From contig NC_049986.1 of the NCBI RefSeq assembly GCF_000003815.2, positions 23,264,876 through 23,328,875 on the forward strand: a stretch of 64,000 nucleotides of DNA, written 5' to 3'. Below the pieces are notes generated by a model. That model had not been told where the DNA came from. It did no database searches and was given only the letters and a program-made list of their open reading frames with translations. The translations under genes were made by a program, and so were the position numbers. Shown one piece after another: positions 44,344 to 55,124 of the stretch (its first letter is position 1; each line of letters opens with the position of its first letter). Source of the DNA: Branchiostoma floridae. Lineage: Eukaryota; Chordata; Leptocardii; Amphioxiformes; Branchiostomatidae.

Positions 44344-45537
44344 TTAGGGTTTTTCGCCGGTGTGTTTAGCCATGTGTTGGTCTAAACTGCTACTCTGTGC
44401 AGCAGAATAGTCACACATGTCACATTTGTAGGGCTTCTCGCCTGTATGTATTCTCATATGTCGGGTTAGGCTATACCTGTATTCCGTCCTGTACCCGCAC
44501 TCTCCACACATGTAGGATTTTTCACCTTTGTGCTTAGCCATGTGGCAGTCAAAAGCCCACTTTTGTGCAGCAGAATAGTCGCACTGGTTACATTTAAAAG
44601 GTTTCCAACCTGTATGTTTTTTCATATGTTCAGATAGGTGAAACCTATTATCAGTCTTGTACCCACACCGTCCACACATGAACTGTTTTTCAACTGTTTG
44701 TTCAGCCACATGTTGGTCCAAATGAGATTTATCTGCAGTAGAGTAGTCGTACCGGTCAAATTTGTAGCACTTCTTACCTTTATGCTTTCTCATATGGTAG
44801 ATTAAACTGCCTTTCAGTGCAGCAGAATAGTCACACTGGTCACATTTGTAGGGTTTCTCGCCTGTATGTGTTCTCATATGTTGCGTTAGGCTATACCTGT
44901 ATTCTGTCCTGTACCCGCACTCTCCACACATGTAAGGTTTTTCACCAATATGCTTAGCCATGATGTGGATGTCCAAATCACCTTTCCGTACAGCAGAATA
45001 GTCACACTGGTCACACTTGAAGGGCTTCTCACCTGTATGCTTTCTCTTATGGTGATCTAGACTGCCTTTCAGAGCAGCAGAATAGTCACACTGGTCACAC
45101 TTGTAGGGTTTCTCACCCGTGTGTGTTCTCATGTGCCTGATTAGCTGAGACTTGTAACCCACTCTGTATCCACATTGGTCGCAGCTGTGGGATTTATTAA
45201 AAGCATCTTGTGCACTTTGCCCTTTTATCTGTCCTGTATGCTTTCTCATATGGTGATCTAGACTGGCTTTCTGTACAGCAGAATAGTCACACTGGTCACA
45301 CTTGAAGGGTTTCTCACCTGTATGTCTCCTCATATGTCTGATTAGATGAGACTTATAAGCCACCCTGTATCCGCATTCCCCACACATAAAGTCCTTTTCA
45401 CCATGCTTCTCACCCGTATGTTTTCTCATATGGCTGGTTAGCTTAGACTTGTAAGCCGCCCTGTATCCGCAGTGGTCGCATCTGTGGGACGCAGCCAAAG
45501 CAGCATCCAAAACATCCTCTGCTCTTTGCCCTTCCAT
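44344..45537 (-). CDS. C2H2 zinc-finger protein, class B (gene 9), 397 aa, about 12 fingers
   Basis: Start at ATG 45535-45537 (MEGQRAEDVLDAALAASH). The open frame extends upstream to a GTG at 45714, but that part is the out-of-register leader. Twelve canonical fingers and one decayed one (YKFDRYDY, with Cys and His lost) are present. Between fingers 3 and 4 the linker reads TGQIKGQSAQDAFNKSHSC, a second copy of the N-terminal MEGQRAQDALDAALAASHSC segment, so two gene copies appear to have been fused by unequal crossing-over. One finger has an inserted residue (HIMAKH). It ends HTGEKP then TAA where the next finger would begin with Tyr. Confidence 0.87.
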   Translation of the reverse strand: MEGQRAEDVLDAALAASHRCDHCGYRAAYKSKLTSHMRKHTGEKHGEKDFMCGECGYRVAYKSHLIRHMRRHTGEKPFKCDQCDYSAVQKASLDHHMRKHTGQIKGQSAQDAFNKSHSCDQCGYRVGYKSQLIRHMRTHTGEKPYKCDQCDYSAALKGSLDHHKRKHTGEKPFKCDQCDYSAVRKGDLDIHIMAKHIGEKPYMCGECGYRTEYRYSLTQHMRTHTGEKPYKCDQCDYSAALKGSLIYHMRKHKGKKCYKFDRYDYSTADKSHLDQHVAEQTVEKQFMCGRCGYKTDNRFHLSEHMKKHTGWKPFKCNQCDYSAAQKWAFDCHMAKHKGEKSYMCGECGYRTEYRYSLTRHMRIHTGEKPYKCDMCDYSAAQSSSLDQHMAKHTGEKP

Positions 45538-46575
45538 CTTTCCTGAATGAGTTTGCACAAATATCTGTGATGAGCGCACCTTGTCGGTTGGTGGAGTGTT
45601 AAAACCACGCAGTCTCCTTTTCCTTGTCCAGTTGCCCTCTCGTGCCTCTCTCGTTCTCTCTGTTGCTAGTCTCGTCCCCAGAATGCCCGAAGGTCTTTTC
45701 AACAGTTCTTCCACTGCTTGGTACAGCCTTTGTTAACACAGGAGAATCACATCAGTATAAACAAGCACCAACTCATGGAATGATAACCTGTATGTATGTG
45801 AGATGTATACACTTCAACACAGGCAGTAAAGGCTCTACGAGTGAACCCCTTCACCCTTCTGACATTTGACCCTAAAATGTGAGAAATTATGCACAAACAG
45901 TGGACTTGTCTGCTCAAAGTATTCATAGAATTAAGTAAATCATCTTCGTACCAGTTTATTCAAAAGGCGGCCTACATTGATATAATGATGAGGCGACCTA
46001 ATTGGCTTTAATGGCTGCACTGGTGTAGGTAACAATGAAAATTACATGCACCAGACAAATTTTACCTGCACCATTCTGAATTTAGGAAGTATGGATCATA
46101 CTAAAATTGAGGAACAATTGCTATTTGTTTCTTTATACTTTATAGGTAGTAACAGTCAATGCAGTTAATAACAATCCACATACACCTACTCTTATGTCCC
46201 AAATAAACATACCCCCCGGAATAAACATACCCCCCGGACAAATCTTCAAAATCTAATAAACGTACCCCCCGGAATAAACATACCCCCCGGAAAATCATAG
46301 GAGATGTATGTACAGTATAAACCCAGTACATAGACCAGTGCAGGTTAGGTGCAGGTAGACACCATAAATACCTGCACAGCTCCAATTTAACCTGCACAAA
46401 CCTGCATATACAGTTGGTATTTTAATTCAAGCCCTGCTTAAGATCAAGTAAAACTTATATTTCTCACCAATTTGCCCCCCTCCGCCAATGCCTATATATT
46501 CAAAATGATCATTTAAACGTCTCATTGTTCAAACGTGCGGCCTCTTTACGATCAAGTAAGCCTTGAAGCTCTTAC
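45538..46575 (-). other. Leader remnant and intron of ZF gene 9
   Basis: Third near-identical copy of the class B intron. The TAAACATACCCCCCGGA array (about 46202-46285) has one more unit than in genes 6 and 8. Confidence 0.6.
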
Positions 46576-46732
46576 CTATATGGTCCAAACGTTGACTGGT
46601 TGCTGTAGCGTTAAAATAAGCTGAATTTCGCCTCAAATGATTGAGAAAAATGAGCTCTTCTCGCACGGAGCAAAATGGCGGAAGGAACAAAGCTTCCAGG
46701 GCAAAGGTTAAAGGTTGAATAACCTGATTACA
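46576..46732 (-). promoter_or_regulatory. Promoter and noncoding exon 1 of ZF gene 9
   Basis: The exon ends CCATATAG before GTAAGAGC. Core CCGCCATTTTGC (about 46671-46682), AAAGGTTAAAGGTTG (46703-46717), AACCTGATTAC (46720-46730). Confidence 0.7.
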
Positions 46733-48360
46733 CAGATCGAACACAGGTCACAGTATAACCGCCTCAGGGTTACTGATTACGTTCTCCTGCATTAGTGTTA
46801 ATTATTTACCAACATTTTAACCTGCAAAAATTCGATATACACTACATAGGCAAATATGTTGTTAAGTGCTGTGTTATTAGGTAGTTTTTTGCGGACAAAC
46901 GCACACAGGCAATCCACTGACTTCAAGGATCATAATAAGAACAGTGTAGACATACAACAGTGTGTTATCTTTACTCAGATTTAACTACTCTTTATTTCAG
47001 TGTTCAGTGTTTAGATATTCAGAGATATCCCTTATATGCAGGTATATGAATGAATCAACATGATGTGTTTGGCATATCATTTATATGTACTGACGCAGTT
47101 CCAAATGATTTAAATAGAAATACCATTTCGACACACCTCACAACATTCCTCATCATGACATGCATACAAATTCCAAACTTTGGACCTAATTACCTATATA
47201 ACGCCTCTGGTTGTATTTATTATATAGACATGCGAAATTTTCGGGGTAGTTTTGACTTCGCGTCAATCAATTACTGTGAAAACCGCGAACATGAAAACAA
47301 CATTTCTGCATTCCTGTATCCTTTCTATAATAGTAGCGAACGCCAAGCCAGCATTTTATGTACCTTCCCTCATTTTTGTGTAGGTTGTATAACTTGGGAT
47401 CGGATCCGATGCTGTAAAGAAGAATTGCATTCGTTTAACTCAAGTTTAACACATTAGGCTACGATTAGACTTCATGTCGAACACAACTTAGTGTGTGTTG
47501 CCTTGTACAAAATTCTACCCAAGGCGGATAAACGTATGTGTAAATGCAGTGGTTTTATGTTCGCGGCTTTCGCACTCAACTGCAAACTCAAAACCACCGC
47601 GAACCTTTTTTCCCATTATAATAATTTATTGTTTTTTACTAGTCTATGGCGCTACCGCGAACTTCAAACCACCGCGAAAATTCTATTTTCCCGCTAACGC
47701 GAAATCAAATCCCCGCGAACTTAAATGCATTTACAGTATATTATATCAAAATACATTATGGATGTTCGATCTCTAAGCTGCTAAAAAATATATTCAGTTC
47801 AGATTAGCTAAAGTTAGCGAGACAGACTACCTTGTCACGTTTACCTCAATGTGTTGCTATGAATCTTGAAATCTTCGCGGTGGTTTTATTTCGTTCTCTC
47901 CTATTCCCTCTTTCCCTCTATTTCGCAAAAAAATCAGATAGCTCTTACACTAACTAATACAAGAAAACTACATACAATAGTCTCACGTCCCTACAGAGCT
48001 ACAGAAATTGCCATAGGTTTAGTCTACAAGAATGTCAAATATGTGTATGGAAATACAAGCAAACAAGCATAATTGTAACAAAATAGTATTTTCAACTAAA
48101 GTTATTTCTTTTTAATATCTCCATTGGTTTTTGAACATGGCTAGCTATAAATCTACACAATGGCATCCAAGAATTTTAAATTTCAATGTATATAAATTCA
48201 TACATTCAGAGATTTTCACTAGTTTTCTGTGCTATATGATGCTATATGACGAAGTGTCTTTCAGTACTATAGAGCATTAGCATCGTGGTTTAAGTGTAGG
48301 ATTTTTAACCTGTATGTCTTCCCTTATGGCTGTATGGGTGACTCATCTGATCTGCCCGTT
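46733..48360. other. Intergenic region, displaced 3' flank of gene 10
   Basis: AT-rich. Contains MITE-derived sequence (47215-47320 and 47530-47745). The last part (about 48335-48360, CTCATCTGATCTGCCCGTTATTCG) is the continuation of the gene 10 post-stop remnant, now 12.6 kb away. A 135-codon frame at 47050-47457 lacks any motif and overlaps MITE sequence, so I do not call it. Confidence 0.5.
47530..47745. mobile_element. Partial MITE related to 6498-6709
   Basis: Ends in CCCCGCGAACTTAAATGCATTTACAGTA (in two blocks) and has internal CCGCGAA and ACCACCGCGAA motifs shared with the fold-back element in gene 2. The left terminus is degraded. Confidence 0.6.
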
Positions 48361-48368
48361 ATTCGCAC

Positions 48369-48599
48369 GATACATACAGGATTCATGTTACTTAACTATG
48401 AATCCTGGCATAGGATTCATGCTAGGTAGCAGTGTAAAGGAATCCTTTAGTCCTTCAAAGGATTCCTTTGACTAGATTCGAGCTTGAATCCTCAATCCTT
48501 CACGCACAGACTGACGGGAAGGTTTCCAGAAGGCAATCCCACAAAATGGCGGCGCCCCTAATTTACGTGGGTCCAGAGGATCGAAAGTGAAATAAGGTC
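48369..48599 (+). repeat. Left terminal inverted repeat with GGATTC array
   Basis: The first about 130 bp contain at least six GGATTC/GAATCC sites, several as inverted pairs (GGATTCATG...ATGAATCC; AAAGGAATCCTTT...AAAGGATTCCTTT). This looks like a transposase-binding array. It ends in the AAAATGGCGGCGCC promoter motif. Confidence 0.85.
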
Positions 48600-48673
48600 T
48601 TCGATGGAAATTTCGATGGAAAGTTTTTGTTGGCAGTTCTCATCATTGCGTGAGGGCAAGGATACATCAAAAG
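48535..48673 (+). promoter_or_regulatory. TIR promoter, short upstream frame and donor
   Basis: CACAAAATGGCGGCGCC (48541-48557) matches the core of the ZF gene promoters. An ATG in it opens a 14-codon frame (MAAPLIYVGPEDRK, 48546-48590) present in both TIRs. A strong donor (AAAAG/GTAAGC) follows at 48673/48674, so this may be exon 1 of an inward-running transcript. Confidence 0.45.
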
Positions 48674-49316
48674 GTAAGCATGGGAATCAAATCCCTGCTA
48701 TGTTTTGGCATGATAATGTTTCACAATTAACCTTCCGATATTAACGAAGAGCCTCAGGTTTTGAAGAGATCAGTTGCTGAACTGAACTGTAAGTTGTTAT
48801 ATGGTATTGGATGAATTTAGTATGGCTGAGATTTAATCATACGGTCTGTGAGTGCCTGTGTCTGTCAAAGTCGTTAACGTTCTTCGCCGGTGTATTAATT
48901 ACAGACATGTTTGTATCCTCGCGGAAAACGTTTCATGTCAAGGGTTTCCGGAAAATCTGGACTAGGTCAATACTAAGCTACAAAGCAGGCGGGCTACTTC
49001 CTTGGCAGGGCACAAACTTTTTAATAGGACCCTGTCACAAAGATCAAGACTTGGCTAGACTAATAAGTATCCCCCAGCTACATGCCATTAGTATTACCCT
49101 CTAAGACAAAACAGAATTGGATAGCTCATAAAATATAACAGTTATATATATATACATTATGTATATATATGTATATATAACGTTATATATGTATTATAAA
49201 AATTCTATTCCATCATGCCTCAGCAGCCATGGGCACCAGTTAAGCCATGATATGCACCAATTTAGATGTGGTGACTCTTAGATGGCATATTTTGCATGTA
49301 TATTATATACAGTGGG

Positions 49317-50118
49317 NNNNNNNNNNNNNNNNNNNNNNNNNNNNNNNNNNNNNNNNNNNNNNNNNNNNNNNNNNNNNNNNNNNNNNNNNNNNNNNNNNNN
49401 NNNNNNNNNNNNNNNNNNNNNNNNNNNNNNNNNNNNNNNNNNNNNNNNNNNNNNNNNNNNNNNNNNNNNNNNNNNNNNNNNNNNNNNNNNNNNNNNNNNN
49501 NNNNNNNNNNNNNNNNNNNNNNNNNNNNNNNNNNNNNNNNNNNNNNNNNNNNNNNNNNNNNNNNNNNNNNNNNNNNNNNNNNNNNNNNNNNNNNNNNNNN
49601 NNNNNNNNNNNNNNNNNNNNNNNNNNNNNNNNNNNNNNNNNNNNNNNNNNNNNNNNNNNNNNNNNNNNNNNNNNNNNNNNNNNNNNNNNNNNNNNNNNNN
49701 NNNNNNNNNNNNNNNNNNNNNNNNNNNNNNNNNNNNNNNNNNNNNNNNNNNNNNNNNNNNNNNNNNNNNNNNNNNNNNNNNNNNNNNNNNNNNNNNNNNN
49801 NNNNNNNNNNNNNNNNNNNNNNNNNNNNNNNNNNNNNNNNNNNNNNNNNNNNNNNNNNNNNNNNNNNNNNNNNNNNNNNNNNNNNNNNNNNNNNNNNNNN
49901 NNNNNNNNNNNNNNNNNNNNNNNNNNNNNNNNNNNNNNNNNNNNNNNNNNNNNNNNNNNNNNNNNNNNNNNNNNNNNNNNNNNNNNNNNNNNNNNNNNNN
50001 NNNNNNNNNNNNNNNNNNNNNNNNNNNNNNNNNNNNNNNNNNNNNNNNNNNNNNNNNNNNNNNNNNNNNNNNNNNNNNNNNNNNNNNNNNNNNNNNNNNN
50101 NNNNNNNNNNNNNNNNNN
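49317..50118. other. Assembly gap (802 N)
   Basis: Run of N; any frames across it are meaningless. It sits in AT-rich DNA (TATATA at 49140-49195) inside the 12.6-kb element. Confidence 1.
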
Positions 50119-50829
50119 TTGAACCCCACTGTTACACTATGTAATGGACCGACCCTGATCAAACACCATAGCAAATAGGACCTGGTAGAACCCCCTATTC
50201 TGTTTTGAACACGTCAAAAATAGAGTGACAGAGTGGCGAAAGAAAAATGCTATGCTTTTCTTTGTTGACGGCTACACCTGCCGAGTATTGTTTTGGGAGG
50301 GAGAGCTGCTGCATAGCGTTGTAATGTTGGTAGACAGGATGCACGTGTAGAGAAGGGTATGCATATTAGACACGGGACTTTGTAGAATGGCCCTATTAGT
50401 TGGCGTGAAATACAAGCTCCCTCTTCATGGGAGCCAGAGCTGCTTTCTTCTTAATTTAGTTTTTGTCTCGAGCATGCATACAGTTAAGCATGCAACCAAT
50501 GCAGCAGGAGACCCTATCACACTGACAGATATATGTACCCTGGTTTTCACGTGCATTGACCGCATGTCAGAAACTGGGCACTCCTGCCCATCAAAAAGGT
50601 AATTGTTATGCAGTACCTCCTGCCTCCGCTTTGACTGAAATTATAACACCATAACCGCAATTATATCTGCCCCCTCCTCAATGACTGCAGAGTGGATGAA
50701 GTCCATTGCACATTCCATTCTACTGTAATACTAGTAGCGCTATACTCAAATACTAGATACTACGGCTGGGTACCAGGACGGTGTACCGGTACAAAACCGT
50801 TTTTTGTACCGGTACAACGTGTCGTGGCG

Positions 50830-53800
50830 CTCTGTAGCGAGCAGCCGCGGTTTACACCTCTCTCCTACAGAGCGCCGCTCCGGTGTCTTCATCCGGGTTT
50901 TGTGCAATATATGTGTTGTGACAGTTGTGTAAATGTCTGAGGAGTCTACGGAACAGTCAACCTACTCCGTGAAGTGAACTTTGTGTGCAGGAAACAGCTC
51001 GGACTGAGTGGCTGTATCTCTGCGTGACCGTGTGTGTCATGGCGTCCTCAGGGCTACTGTACTCCGTGGGATTTCTGCGCAGCTTGAGGCGGATGGCATT
51101 GCCAGTTGAACCTCTGCTGAAGTCACGTCTTCGCTGCCTTGGGGTCCTGAAGACTCGAGGCAGGTACAGAGGAAACAGAGCTGGTAGGAACCTTCAGAGA
51201 CCCATAATTACTGTTATTGGAAATAGGCCTGTAATTCCGTCACTTGACTTCATATGCAAATCCCGATGTAGTGGTATTCAATCCCACCGTGATGCCATCA
51301 ACAGCAGTGTTCGCAAACAGCACCTGCGTCCCATTACGTGTGATCATGTCAAGGCTTCGCAACCTCGAAGTATGCCAGGCATTTTGTTGACAAACACTCG
51401 CTCGCTTGTGAATAAAATGGACGAGTTCAGCTTGGTCCTCAACTCCAGTGAAGCCCATATTGCCGTTGTCACTGAAACGTGGTTTTCTGAAGATCTGCCG
51501 GCGGAAGCCACGTCTATCGAGGGATACAGCGTGTTCCGCAGGGACCGTCCCAACAAGAGAGGCGGAGGGGTGGCCGTTTATGTCCAGAACTCCATAACGG
51601 TGAAGCCTTTCAATCCTGCCCCTGAGGGTTTGGAGTGTTTATGGATACAACTGCGGCCGCATTGGCTTCCTCGATCCGTGTCGTCCATCGCCCTCTGTGC
51701 CGTTTACCACCCTCCAAACTCCACTCGTGACGACGCTCTTCTGGATTTCCTGTCGGATTCCATTGACGACGTCCGCAGACAGTACCCAGGCGTTGGTGTT
51801 GTTGTCCTTGGCGACTTTAATCGTCTGGATGTAAGTGCCATCTGTTCTGAACACTCCTTGAAGCCTGTAGTAACTGTTCCTACTCGAGAAAATGCCATCC
51901 TAGACCAGGTTCTCGCCAGCGATGCCCTTGCACAATGCTACCAACCGCCAACAGTGGACCCTCCTGTAGGCGCCAGTGATCACAACGTCGTGATCTGGTC
52001 CAGTAAGTCACGTTCTTCTATGCAGAACAAGATTGTTAAGAAGATCGTCAGGCCCTTACGACAGTCGGACTTACGGTCGTTTGGAGCGTGGATCACTGAG
52101 CACCACTGGGGAGAAGTTTATGGCGCGGTCAGTGCAACGGACAAGTGTTCAGCCTTCTATTCCACACTGTGCAGTGCGATGGAGAAGTACTTTCCACCGA
52201 AAGTTGTCCGCCTACATGAAAGAGACAAGCCATGGATGACACCGGGACTGAAAGCCCTGATCCTGCTCCGCCAGAAAGCCTTCAAGGAACAGAACCTGCA
52301 AGAGCTGAAACGCCTTCGCAACAAGATTATACATACTATCCAGCTGCTAAAGACGTCCTTCTACCAGAAAAAGATCAAAGGTCTCAAAAAAGCCGACCCA
52401 AAGAAGTGGTATCTAGCTATTAAAGACATGTGCAACATGGGCAAAGGACAGTTGAACATTGACATCCCAGGTGTCTCCCCGTCATCAGCTGTAGACGTGG
52501 CCAACGCCATCAATACTCACCTCGCTGCGGCGTCACAGAAGCACGCGCCACTTCGACTTGAGGACCTGCCAGCGTATCTTCCGGCACCTGCTCCACCCCC
52601 GGTAGTCTCAGTCTGGGACATGTGGAACAGACTGAAAAGTGTTAAGATTGGCAAAGCTACTGGCCCTGATGGCATCTCGCCAAGGATTATTAGGGAATTC
52701 TCCTTTGAACTGTCCCAGCCTTTATGTGACATTATGAACACCTCCCTGTGTCAAGGTGAAGTACCGGACATGTTCAAGGATGCTGATGTTGTACCCATTC
52801 CAAAGGAGATGCCACCGCGACTAGAGAAGTTAAGACCTATCTCTCTAACACCTATCTTTGCCAAAGTGTGTGAAGGAATCGTTCGTGACTGGTGCATGCA
52901 GGATATCCTTCCTAACCTGGACCCTCGGCAGTTCGGTTCTCTCCCTGGGTGTTCAACGGTACATTACCTGACGCGTCTTGTACACAACATCCTTGAGGCA
53001 TCAGACAAACCAGGCTACGTGACAACACTTGTTCTCACGGACTTTTCCCGAGCATTTGATTATGTCCACCACCAGACCGCCATTTGCAAGCTACTTGACC
53101 TTGGTGTCCGCCCGTCCATCGTGCCCTGGGTGAGCAGTTTCCTGTCAGGTCGGCGCCAACGTGTGAGATATCAGGGCACAGTCTCGGACTGGCAAACTCT
53201 GACGTGTGGTGTGCCTCAGGGAACGAAGTTAGGACCACTAGTTTTTCTAGCCCTGGTTAATGACGCCCTCCCAAGTCACGAAACGTCTTCAGATGGGTTT
53301 AAGTATGTCGATGACATGTCTGTCTCCGAATCACGACATGTGTCTGCGGCACCAAGGATTCAGGACGACATCAATGGCCTGACACGTTGGACTGATACTA
53401 ACTTCATGGCCCTGAACCCGTCTAAGTGCATGGTGATGGTGTTTTGCTTCATGAGAAATCCTCCACCGCCGCCAGCAATCACTGTTGGTCCGACCCAACT
53501 ACAGGTTGTCCAGGCAGCACGTGTCCTGGGACTTATCCTCCAGAACAACCTCAAATGGACTCAACATGTGACCTCAATCGTCACCAAAGGGAGTAAGAGA
53601 CTCTATATGATAAGAAACCTGAAGAAACACGGACTGGACATAAGTGACCTTGTACTCGTCTACATCGGTTTCGTGCGGCCTCTTCTTGAGTACGCCTGTG
53701 TCATCTGGCACCCCGGTCTTACCAGAGTTTTGTCATCGAAAGTCGAACGCGTGCAGAAGAGGGCTCTGAGAATTATACTAGGACGGGAGTACGTCACTTA

Positions 53801-54245
53801 CGACAGTGCACTGAACACTTCGGGTCTTTGTCGACTAGACTGTAGAAGGGACAATCTATGCCTACGGTTTGCACGAATTCTTGTCAACTCTGAAAGATTC
53901 AGTTATTGGCTTCCATCTAGACGAGGGGATACCCATGATAGGTCTCTAAGAAACAAAGACAAACTCTCTCACTTCCGGTGTAGAACTGCTCGTTTCGCTA
54001 ATAGCACATTACCGTACTGTGTAAAGCTCCTGAACCAAGACTAAGGGTAATTTGTGAATACTAGCGAATCTTTCTTTGTATAGTAACTGACCAGTTATTG
54101 TAAACGGTAGATGTTATGTTGTGACTCGATCATTTTAAAAGTGTTAACTTGAGTTAGAGGTTGAAGTACTGAGTGTGAAAAAACGACAATTCAGCCATTT
54201 GTAAATGTGCTGCAAGTGTTTTTAATGTCAATGGCAATAATAAAC
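50830..54245 (+). mobile_element. Non-LTR retrotransposon (CR1/Jockey-like), apparently full ORF2
   Basis: GC-rich 5' part from about 50830, long ORF (51039-54044), about 190-bp 3' UTR ending AATGGCAATAATAAA near 54243. Inserted within the 12.6-kb element. The 5' boundary is approximate. Confidence 0.8.
51039..54044 (+). CDS. LINE polyprotein: APE endonuclease plus reverse transcriptase, 1001 aa
   Basis: I start at ATG 51039 (MASSGLLYSVGFL); an in-frame GTG at 50985 is less likely. Residues about 114-330 form an APE-type endonuclease (LLTNTRSLVNKMDE, VTETWFSE, GGVAVYV, LGDFNRLD, ASDHNVVIW). An RT follows from about 530: KATGPDGISPRIIRE, LRPISLTPIFAKV, TDFSRAFDYV, CGVPQGTKLGPLVF and the catalytic YVDD at about 756-759. 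The C-terminal part has LEYACVIWHPGL, a VQKRALRIILG block and a Cys/His-containing tail. No RNase H. No internal stops, so it may be recently active. YVDD in place of FADD or YADD is a mild oddity. Confidence 0.9.
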   Translation: MASSGLLYSVGFLRSLRRMALPVEPLLKSRLRCLGVLKTRGRYRGNRAGRNLQRPIITVIGNRPVIPSLDFICKSRCSGIQSHRDAINSSVRKQHLRPITCDHVKASQPRSMPGILLTNTRSLVNKMDEFSLVLNSSEAHIAVVTETWFSEDLPAEATSIEGYSVFRRDRPNKRGGGVAVYVQNSITVKPFNPAPEGLECLWIQLRPHWLPRSVSSIALCAVYHPPNSTRDDALLDFLSDSIDDVRRQYPGVGVVVLGDFNRLDVSAICSEHSLKPVVTVPTRENAILDQVLASDALAQCYQPPTVDPPVGASDHNVVIWSSKSRSSMQNKIVKKIVRPLRQSDLRSFGAWITEHHWGEVYGAVSATDKCSAFYSTLCSAMEKYFPPKVVRLHERDKPWMTPGLKALILLRQKAFKEQNLQELKRLRNKIIHTIQLLKTSFYQKKIKGLKKADPKKWYLAIKDMCNMGKGQLNIDIPGVSPSSAVDVANAINTHLAAASQKHAPLRLEDLPAYLPAPAPPPVVSVWDMWNRLKSVKIGKATGPDGISPRIIREFSFELSQPLCDIMNTSLCQGEVPDMFKDADVVPIPKEMPPRLEKLRPISLTPIFAKVCEGIVRDWCMQDILPNLDPRQFGSLPGCSTVHYLTRLVHNILEASDKPGYVTTLVLTDFSRAFDYVHHQTAICKLLDLGVRPSIVPWVSSFLSGRRQRVRYQGTVSDWQTLTCGVPQGTKLGPLVFLALVNDALPSHETSSDGFKYVDDMSVSESRHVSAAPRIQDDINGLTRWTDTNFMALNPSKCMVMVFCFMRNPPPPPAITVGPTQLQVVQAARVLGLILQNNLKWTQHVTSIVTKGSKRLYMIRNLKKHGLDISDLVLVYIGFVRPLLEYACVIWHPGLTRVLSSKVERVQKRALRIILGREYVTYDSALNTSGLCRLDCRRDNLCLRFARILVNSERFSYWLPSRRGDTHDRSLRNKDKLSHFRCRTARFANSTLPYCVKLLNQD

Positions 54246-55120
54246 CATTCTCTCTTTCTCTCTTTTTTCTCATCAGACCGATCTGGAAAAAACGGACCTG
54301 AACAAAAATTGGTGGATCGGATGTTGGACCTATTGGAAAATGAACAGATTTTATGATCAGGCATTCACATGTTTTAGGGCTTACCTGTCAAAGAAAATAA
54401 CAAGGGCGAAGCAGAGTAGAGTCTATAGTCATTTCTACCAAGTTCTAACTTCTATGTAGTCAATCGTACAGAGGCAGTTAGCCTTGTAGGATTTTAAAAT
54501 GCCAGTGAGTGTAGAATACTCCACAAAGCATTTCTTTGTAGCGAAATGGTCCATTCACAAGTTTTCACATACTGAATCAGGTCCAGGTTCAGGTCTGGAC
54601 CTGATTCTCTGGACCTGAACCATACCTGGACCTGAATTTTCTGTACCGGTTACTGGAAAACAAATGGCCTGTAGGCCTGCTGACATTTCCTGTTGGCTTT
54701 GCGCTGATCCATTTTAGCTCCAGTTTCTGGGTGTCACTGGCTTAAATTTCTGCACTGTTCTTTCACCGTTGGATCTTGAAATCCCCCCAAATACTATTTT
54801 CTCTGTCTTCAAAGTTGTTCAATAAAGACATGCAATCAGATTTTGTGGTTGTGATGGATAACTCTTCCATGAAATATTTGTTCTACTAGCTAGTATGTTC
54901 TTGTATTCACAGGTGCCAGGGTTCACCTAACCTGTGATGGACTCATGACTGATGAACAAAGGATCCAGGCAGAGAAGTTTACAACAGCTTACATAATGTA
55001 TTGTAAACAGTAAAGGCAGACTTTTAACTAGTAGACAACTACATGTATATACTGTATATACAAGTTAAAACTTTATACTCATTTGAAATCCTTCATTTTA
55101 CTCTTTATTTTCATATTTAG
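54246..55120. other. Interior of the 12.6-kb element after the LINE
   Basis: AT-rich, with GGTCCAGG/CCTGGACC palindromic repeats (54580-54665). No coding frame recognised. Confidence 0.4.
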
Positions 55121-55124
55121 AGCC

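Noticed and set aside
47050-47457. 135-codon plus-strand frame
   Set aside because: No motif, overlaps MITE-derived CGCGAA sequence, not present in paralogous flanks.
49247-50178. Long frames across the N gap (also 2734-3009)
   Set aside because: Mostly undetermined bases.
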